Source: Paracoccaceae bacterium (GTDB lineage: Bacteria; Pseudomonadota; Alphaproteobacteria; Rhodobacterales; Rhodobacteraceae). From it: 6,359 nt of DNA. Under the pieces are notes generated by a model. That model searched no databases, had not been told where the DNA came from, and saw only the letters and a list, made by a program, of their open reading frames with translations. A program made the translations under genes and the position numbers. Where the stretch lies: NCBI GenBank assembly GCA_011523445.1, contig WTGT01000031.1, forward strand, positions 1 through 6,359, read 5' to 3'. Shown here one piece after another: positions 5,957 through 6,359 of this stretch (position 1 is its first letter; each line of letters begins with the position of its first letter).

Positions 5957-6359
5957 TTGAGAGCTTTGTTGGATACAAATATCATTATTCACCGTGAAAC
6001 CGAAAAACCAGTAAATCTAAGTATTGGTACATTGTTCAGATGGTTGGACAAAGCGGGATATGAAAAATGTATACATCCTATAGTTCATTATGAATTTCAG
6101 AAATATCAGGATAAAGAGAAACTAAATTCACTCAATATTAAATTAGATAGTTATATTGAATTAAAGACAGTAGCTCCACTTGCTTCAGAAGTCCAAAGCA
6201 TTTCTGAAGATTTCGATAAAAACGAGAATGATCAAAATGATTCCGTATTATTAAATGAAGTTTTCCAAGAAAGAGTAGATTTACTCGTAAGTGAAGATAA
6301 AAAAATTCATGAAAAAGCTGAGTGGCTTGGTGTTCAGGATAAAGTTTTTTCCATAGATG
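5957..6359 (+). CDS. PIN-domain protein (probable ribonuclease), 3'-truncated by window end
   Basis: An uninterrupted frame of 134 codons runs off the right edge. The N-terminus LRALLDTNIIIHRE is a classic PIN-domain start with Asp6. The other expected metal-binding acids are Glu46 in VHYEFQKY, Asp95 in QNDSVLLNEV and Asp114 in VSEDKKIHEKAEWLG. Four acids in this order make a Mg-dependent ribonuclease active site likely. The start is TTG 5957, with AAAGG at 5944-5948 at good distance. GTG 5948 is in frame but would overlap that site. The open frame at residue 134 shows the protein is at least as long as a typical VapC toxin. The PIN fold is essentially finished by then, so a C-terminal extension is possible. 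No antitoxin gene of normal size lies upstream, which argues against a standard vapBC pair. Hand-counted G+C is about 31%, well below the phaC and hydrolase genes, suggesting transfer. Confidence 0.82.
   Translation, partial: MRALLDTNIIIHRETEKPVNLSIGTLFRWLDKAGYEKCIHPIVHYEFQKYQDKEKLNSLNIKLDSYIELKTVAPLASEVQSISEDFDKNENDQNDSVLLNEVFQERVDLLVSEDKKIHEKAEWLGVQDKVFSID

Noticed and set aside
5957..6359. Standard VapC toxin of a vapBC pair
   Set aside because: No antitoxin-sized frame is found immediately upstream, and the frame is still open at residue 134, where many VapC proteins end.

Overview
The window looks like bacterial chromosome, most likely from an alphaproteobacterium of moderate to low G+C. 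The evidence is a class I polyhydroxyalkanoate (PHA) synthase gene with phaR directly downstream and an intracellular PHB depolymerase gene (phaZ) divergent from it. That order is common in alphaproteobacteria. Assignment below class level is not possible from this sequence. Hand counts on sample lines give about 42-52% G+C for the metabolic genes, about 22% for part of the AT-rich gap near 5700, and about 31% for the last gene.

Region 1 (1-1988, + strand) is a tight three-gene cluster: the 3' end of a MetE-core-like zinc methyltransferase, a small alpha/beta hydrolase, and an RraA/HMG-aldolase-family protein. Both junctions are ATGA stop/start overlaps, so the genes are almost certainly co-transcribed and translationally coupled. 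Together they resemble a small catabolic operon, but its substrate cannot be read from the sequence.

Region 2 (1992-5654) is the PHB cycle. phaZ (- strand) degrades stored PHB, phaC (+) polymerises 3-hydroxyacyl-CoA, and phaR (+, 23 bp after phaC) is the polymer-sensing repressor. phaZ and phaC share a short divergent control region containing a plausible phaC promoter and a short inverted repeat. phaZ converges on the RraA gene with only 3 bp between stop codons.

Region 3 (5655-6359) begins with about 300 bp of AT-rich non-coding DNA. It holds a strong AGGAGG Shine-Dalgarno ahead of a 7-codon reading frame, with sequences able to form two mutually exclusive hairpins. A PIN-domain protein gene follows and runs off the window end. 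Its composition and its position after the phaR unit suggest an accessory, possibly transferred, gene unrelated to PHB metabolism. No tRNA, rRNA, CRISPR array or insertion sequence was seen.
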